The notes under the pieces were generated by a model, which was not told the DNA's origin, made no database searches, and saw nothing but the letters and a program-made list of their open reading frames with translations. The translations under genes were made by a program, and so were the position numbers. 64,000 bases of DNA from contig BSBN01000334.1 in the NCBI GenBank assembly GCA_027924645.1, positions 3,224,001 to 3,288,000 of the forward strand, given 5' to 3'. This document shows positions 59,643-64,000 of the stretch, piece after piece; the stretch's first letter is position 1; every line of letters begins with the position of its first letter. This DNA comes from Cunninghamia lanceolata (taxonomy: Eukaryota; Streptophyta; Pinopsida; Cupressales; Cupressaceae).

Positions 59643-59972
59643 GATAGTGAGTCTCTTGTAGGCAGTGTGCCTCTTGTGAGCAGTGTGCTCAAGCAATGAG
59701 CCCTAATTGGCAAGTACCATTTTGTACTCTTTTATTCTTTTAACAAAGAATACTATCTTGGGTTAGTCACCCTGTGGTTTTTCCCTTAACAGGGTTTTCC
59801 ATGTAAAAATCCTTGTGTTATGTGTGTTGATTTTATTTCTGTTCTTATGATCGCATATGCTTATATGTTTTGATGCTGCACTAATTGTTAAAGAAGAAAA
59901 GAAAGTTAAAGAAATTTGAGATAACTGATTCACGCCCCCTCTCAGTTATCTGCCTTGTTTTCCAACATATCC

Positions 59973-60185
59973 CTTAAAATAGCCTAGAGATTTGGCAATC
60001 TAGGACTATTTGATTGTTGCATGGGCTAGTGACAATAATTGAGATAGACCCTTATCTACCTCCTTATTAAGACCCTTTTGTATTTGGTTTGAGCTTATCA
60101 TCAATTGATACTTTGAATGCAACATCCTTACTTTAAATATTTTTCTCTTTGAGTTAAAATGAATGAACAACTCTTGGGTATGTGC
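59973..60185 (-). mobile_element. Chromovirus G sequence resuming after D, decayed
   Basis: This is the continuation of 42020 across D. A minus-strand frame (60006-60203) has no recognisable motif, though from its position it should belong to pol upstream of the integrase tail. Confidence 0.45.
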
Positions 60186-61205
60186 ATGGAAATGGGGAAC
60201 CAAAATGGGGTCAAAAGTGGCTAGTTTTTTTTTTTGAAATTAGTAAAAAGTGTTCTTGGATGAGAAATTGAAGATAGATATGGTCACAATTTAAACATGT
60301 GGCAAGAATAAGATTTGTAGTCTATAGTTTCTAGTTTCTAAACTACTATTTAATTAGACAATGGTGCAAATTAAGATGTTCAAATAGGGGGAGCACACAA
60401 GGGCTCTTGTTTTTGTTAAAAAAATATAACATAGTGTTTGGTGTGCTCCCCATTAAATGTTGACTTTTTTTTAAGTATTTCACAAATCAATTTGTAGGAA
60501 AATTACTTAACATCATGTAGTTGATGCCTAACTTTTTTTCTTATTTTTAATGAAGATATGAAATTTTCAAATTGGACACATATTGAAAAAATAGAAATTT
60601 GAGCATTCTCCCACCTTAATTTTTTTGAAAGCTAATAAAAAAATTCTTTTTTCAATGTGTGTAGAATAGAGTCTAGAATGTAAAAATGTAATTTATTTCA
60701 AATTTAGATGAATGGATAAAAAATGACACCAAAAATACTATACATATAGGTTTTTAGAAAAAGGAGATGCTATTAAAACAAATTAGAGATCAAGAACTTA
60801 ATAATTTCAGATTTTAAAAATAATTACATGCTTAGAAAGATAAAACAAATCTTTATCTTATTGTGGTGTTATTTTAATAATTTTATTAGAAAATACATGA
60901 ACCTAATGTAGAGCACACTCGACATTAGTGTGTTTTTTCATGAGTTTTGTAAAACAGATATGTAGCTCCCAAATTGAATGCCCAACTCTTATTATTGGTA
61001 CATTTAAATGTGTAGCAAGCCAAATAAAGTCTTTTGATTGGCCAAAACAAGATTACGAGCATGTTATAATGCTCTCATGTTTTGAAAAATACGTGCAAGG
61101 CATAACATGAGTGTGTTATAATGTGCACATGTTATGTTTCAAAAAACATGAGCATGTTTTGAAGAATTATAGATGGTGGCCACATTTTGGCCCCCCAAAT
61201 TTTTG
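60186..61205. mobile_element. Probable 1.0 kb inverted-repeat element (second of its kind)
   Basis: The left end GGGGAACCAAAATGGGGTC (about 60193) and the complement of the right end, GGGGGGCCAAAATGTGGCC (about 61175-61193), align as imperfect terminal inverted repeats. Inside, GGGGAGCACAC (60388) and GTGTGCTCCCC (60441) form a second inverted repeat. The A/T-rich body and the phrase TAGTTTCTAGTTTCTAAACTA recall the other small elements. No TSD could be fixed, so boundaries are approximate. Confidence 0.45.
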
Positions 61206-61649
61206 CCTTTACCCTCTTTGAAGTTAATATTTATTGTTTATAAGCTAGCAAACCATTGGAATCTAGAAACAACATGTGATCTAGCCATGGGAAAAGAAAA
61301 TATAGGACAATTAAACATTTAGTTTCTAATAGCGAGTTAAATACTATGTATTTCTTGAAAAAACTAACTATAGCTCCATGTGAAATCATAACTAAAAATT
61401 CTAGGTTTGATTAAATGATACAAGTAAATTGTGTTGCCAAATCATTGTTAATGAAGTTATGAGTACTCCTAAAGTGTTTTGAGAGAAAATGGTGACAAAG
61501 TCACCCATACCATTAATAAAATAAAAGTTTAATAGAGAGTACCAAGAATAGCCATGCAAGGCCCAAAATGCAACCTACAATGAGAATCACAATAGGAAGG
61601 ACACAATAGAGCAACCAACAAAACCAAAAAAAGAGGTAAGACATTGGAA
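61206..61649 (-). mobile_element. Decayed G interior, no reverse transcriptase recognisable
   Basis: Downstream (minus) of the protease relic, where reverse transcriptase should begin, every frame is heavily interrupted and no conserved motif could be read. A deletion of most of pol between here and 59973 is implied. Confidence 0.45.
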
Positions 61650-61886
61650 TTAATTATCTAGTAGAGGTGATTTTGTAGGAGGAAACAACATGGGAAGTGC
61701 CATCGAAGGGGGTCTTGGTGATTGGTCAGGGGAGTGAAGATGAATGAAATGAATTGTACAAAACATCTCCTTAGCTTTAATAACCAACCTAAGAGGTAAT
61801 TGAAAACCATTCTTGTCCAAGGAAAAATTTAGAGTACTCCCAAAGTTGATAAATATGATAAGAATATGTTTCTTAAGGAAGACCAC
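61650..61886 (-). pseudogene. Retroviral-type aspartic protease relic of chromovirus G
   Basis: The minus-strand frame contains FINFGSTLNF. Plant Ty3/gypsy proteases carry (L/I)-I-D-S-G-S-T-H-N-F here. The catalytic Asp and the next Ser are replaced by Asn and Phe, so the enzyme is dead. It lies about 150 bp after the gag zinc knuckle, in the expected order. Confidence 0.65.
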
Positions 61887-61989
61887 ATCCTTAAGGGATT
61901 AAAGGGTGCCAATACTTAATAGTGTATGGTAATAGATGGTCAAATCTCTTTTCAATCGTCTACAACAACTACTACATGTTCTTCATCCT

Positions 61990-63147
61990 TTTCTTAATCA
62001 TAGGTGGCATCAATGTAAAACAATTTCTTCTCAACACATTTATGTCCCCTACTATACTCTCCATTATACTTAAAACATAACACTCTTATACCTTTTTCTT
62101 TAATTCATTAAGGCATCAATCTCATAGGTTGGAGGAATAATGCTGCAAGGGTCCTAAGATCTTTATTGCTAGGGAATTTATACCTTCTATTGGCATAAAC
62201 ATTCCTTGAACTTGTATTCCAAGACAAAGGATTCAAATATAGGTAAATGACTAACCAAGTATAACTAAAGTTGGATATGATCCTTGAGCCCACCAAGAAA
62301 CAAGTCCTTCAAATTCTCCTTTGTAATTATATCTACTTTCAAGGATAGATTTTAGACATGCTAAATATAATCCTTGACTAATCTTGTTTGATATACTTTA
62401 GCTAATTTCTTGAAGCATTTGCTTGAACCAATATTGCTATAGTGTGATTATAGATCATTTATAAAAAATAACTAGGTGATAGTGAGAACCTTTTTCCTAT
62501 TTGACCACATAGTCATTGATACCAAATGAGGTAGTTTGATTCCAAATATAAGGAAGCCATTGTCATTTTCTATCTACTTGTAATTTGATCTACATAAAAA
62601 ATTATCCATCTAATTTATCCAAGTAACTAGATCCCTTCCATGAAATTTGTGCATATCCACCTTTGGTATCTAATTCTAAGATCTTGTATGAGTGCTAAGA
62701 TTTAGATCTATATTTGTTGGCTTGAATAATTTCCACCTTGACTACTTGAAACACTATGTTTCTCCTTTTATTGGGATATAGAACCTTGGAAATAGAATAT
62801 TGTATTTTTGATCTAAGCCATCATGTCTTCATTAATACTATTGACTTCTTGTTTCACTTACTTTTCCACCTTTGACAATATTTCCTTCTTCATCCTATTG
62901 GTTCTTCCCTTATATATTTCATGTATATGGCATCTATCTCCTCTATGAATGAATCACCTTTACAAGGAGTCTTTCTAGGACTGACTAGAGATACCTTCCT
63001 TCGGCTTTTGTGGAAGCCACTACCATGGTGTTGAAAAATAATTTTACAATAAATTACACAAATTAAATCAAAATGATCTAAAATTTTAATATAAATTATC
63101 AAGGCCAATATCTCACATGCTAAAAAAAATAGTGCCATGAAATTCAA
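61990..63147 (-). pseudogene. Gag relic of chromovirus G with zinc-knuckle remnant
   Basis: At 62036-62077 the minus strand encodes CFKYNGEYSRGHKC, a form of the chromovirus knuckle in which the second Cys is Tyr. EKKLFYID follows, as is common after this motif. Upstream the frame is broken, with an 85-codon piece at 62890-63147 (KGDSFIEEIDAIYMKYIREEP) near the start of gag. Gag would form the particle and the knuckle would bind RNA. Confidence 0.65.
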
Positions 63148-63184
63148 ATGTTTAGATCCTTGGGATCAATTTTTTGAAATCCCT

Positions 63185-63536
63185 AATTTTGAATTAACTC
63201 CTTCTTTTGTGTTGCAAATAATATTGAATCTAGACTATAGTAGCTTCAATAGGTTCTTATTCAACCCTCTATTTTTTGGATAAAACACATCTATCTTACA
63301 AACCTTGGAGTGAATTTAGAGGAAACCCTATTTTGTAATTTAAATTATTCAAATCCACTCGAAATGACATTAAATCTAGATTATAGTAGCTTCAATTTGT
63401 CTTTGATCAATCCTCCAAAAGTAATTTTCTTTTACCAAATTAAGAGAGATATGTTCTTCACATTTTGACCTAGATGAATTGAAGAAATGTCTTATTTCTT
63501 GCCTTCTATATGCCAAGATCATGCTCTTATACTAAT
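63185..63536 (-). mobile_element. Leader and PBS of chromovirus G (outer copy)
   Basis: Homologue of 40905-41262, including the two tandem units. The PBS-like ATTAGTATAAGAGC on the minus strand lies at 63523-63536. It differs from TGGTATCAGAGC at other places than the inner copy does, and the two copies together point to the initiator-Met PBS. Confidence 0.75.
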
Positions 63537-63778
63537 TGAAATAAACTAAATGGCATAAGGGAAAAATATAATAGGAAATATGTTGTAAATACTTGATGAT
63601 ACATGAGAATAATAAACCAATGTGAGGGGGTAAATCTCCTAAAGTCTAATAAGAACATAATTTGCAATATGATGCTAATAAACTAAGCACTATTTTAGAT
63701 ATGTATATACCATACTTTTTCCATGGATACCACCGAAGAGAACCTAACTACCTATAGAAGACTATAGTAAGGATCATA
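63537..63778 (-). repeat. LTR of chromovirus G (outer copy), interrupted
   Basis: Matches 41263-41505 and is interrupted at 63779 by another element that runs off the window. On the minus strand it is the 5' LTR for the gag-protease relic. Confidence 0.7.
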
Positions 63779-64000
63779 TGGGTCAGTGCATGATCATGGG
63801 GGTCCAAACTAGGCCCCTAAGTGGCAATGAAAATTGAGAAAAATAGAGTTAGGCAACTTGACATAAAAATTTGAATAGGTTATTAACATAATTTTAAAAA
63901 TATGTAAGAATAGAATTTGTAGAAAATTAAATGTAGTTTCTATGTTACTAGTCCTTTTTTAGAAAAAAGTAAATCTATATTGCGAAAATTTGAAATTTCA
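63779..64000. mobile_element. Start of a third small inverted-repeat element (cut by window end)
   Basis: GGGTCAGTGCATGATCATGG..GTCC resembles the left end of the 58442 element (GGGTCAGTGCAAGAAGTTGG.GTCC), and here too homology to the other G LTR stops. The right end is outside the window, so the inverted repeat cannot be tested. Confidence 0.55.

Larger units (their letters stand above)
42021..59967 (+). mobile_element. Element D: Sirevirus-like non-autonomous Ty1/copia element with gag and a large ORF2
   Basis: LTRs start TGTT(A/G)GCAAGAGACACTG at 42021 and 57632 and end TTTTCCAACA at 52302 and 59967. The flanks TATCT (42016-42020) and TATCC (59968-59972) make a TSD with one mismatch. The PBS TGGTATCAGAGC follows the 5' LTR, and four AAGGGGGAG-type tracts precede the 3' LTR. 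Without nested C and the inverted-repeat insert the LTRs are about 1.13 kb and the interior 5.3 kb. The interior encodes a coiled-coil/zinc-knuckle gag and an unknown ORF2 but no pol. Multiple PPTs and a coiled-coil gag point to the Sirevirus lineage. Confidence 0.93.
57632..59967 (+). repeat. 3' LTR of D, split by an inverted-repeat insertion
   Basis: 57632-58441 and 59648-59967 together match the 5' LTR. The interruption lies at GATAG. It is followed by the TSD TATCC. Confidence 0.93.

Noticed and set aside
61650..61886. Independent small gene
   Set aside because: Order and the FINFGSTLNF phrase identify it as the protease relic of chromovirus G.

Overview
This window looks like intergenic DNA from a seed plant with a large, repeat-rich nuclear genome. 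A gymnosperm is plausible, but the sequence alone does not prove it. It is AT-rich, with no rRNA, tRNA, CRISPR array or intact host gene that I can support. Nearly all of it can be assigned to retrotransposons inserted into one another, each placed by terminal direct repeats with TG..CA ends, target-site duplications (TSDs), primer-binding sites (PBS) and polypurine tracts (PPT). All coding matter is retroelement-derived and broken by stops or frameshifts.

Nest 1 (1-35198), outermost first. E is a Sirevirus-like Ty1/copia 3' end on the + strand; its LTR appears split by about 5 kb of unassigned DNA (29.8-34.8 kb) and also carries a small solo LTR. A lies in E's 3' internal end: minus strand, LTRs of about 4 kb, short internal region, like a LARD (large non-autonomous LTR element). 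B (3967-21306, + strand, 1.0 kb LTRs, Tat/Ogre-like gag remnant, no pol) lies in the interior of A. H (11381-18125, minus strand, 1,245 bp LTRs, one unfamiliar ORF) lies in the interior of B.

Nest 2 (35.2-64 kb). The substrate, G, is a minus-strand Ty3/gypsy chromovirus. Its LTR, PBS, gag zinc knuckle and protease relic lie at 61.6-63.8 kb, and its integrase tail and chromodomain lie at 41.6-42.0 kb. That pol end runs into a second LTR+PBS+leader (40.9-41.5 kb) which leads into an unrelated long, coiled-coil-rich coding relic (35.4-38.8 kb): a tandem of a gag-pol element and a non-autonomous partner. D (42021-59967, + strand, Sirevirus-like non-autonomous element with gag and a large unknown ORF2) is inserted in G. 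C (42324-51472, minus strand, 3.1-3.2 kb LTRs packed with TGACGTCA-like sites) is inserted in D's 5' LTR. A 1.2 kb inverted-repeat element is inserted in D's 3' LTR. Two further possible small DNA transposons lie at 60.2-61.2 kb and from 63.78 kb to the window edge.

The striking point is functional. At least five different LTR families carry no reverse transcriptase, but several keep their own long, non-pol coding region (acidic, proline-rich or coiled-coil). Such elements would have to be mobilised by enzymes supplied by other elements. The most unusual objects are D's ORF2, C's 490-codon ORF and its bZIP-like LTR array, and the G tandem.
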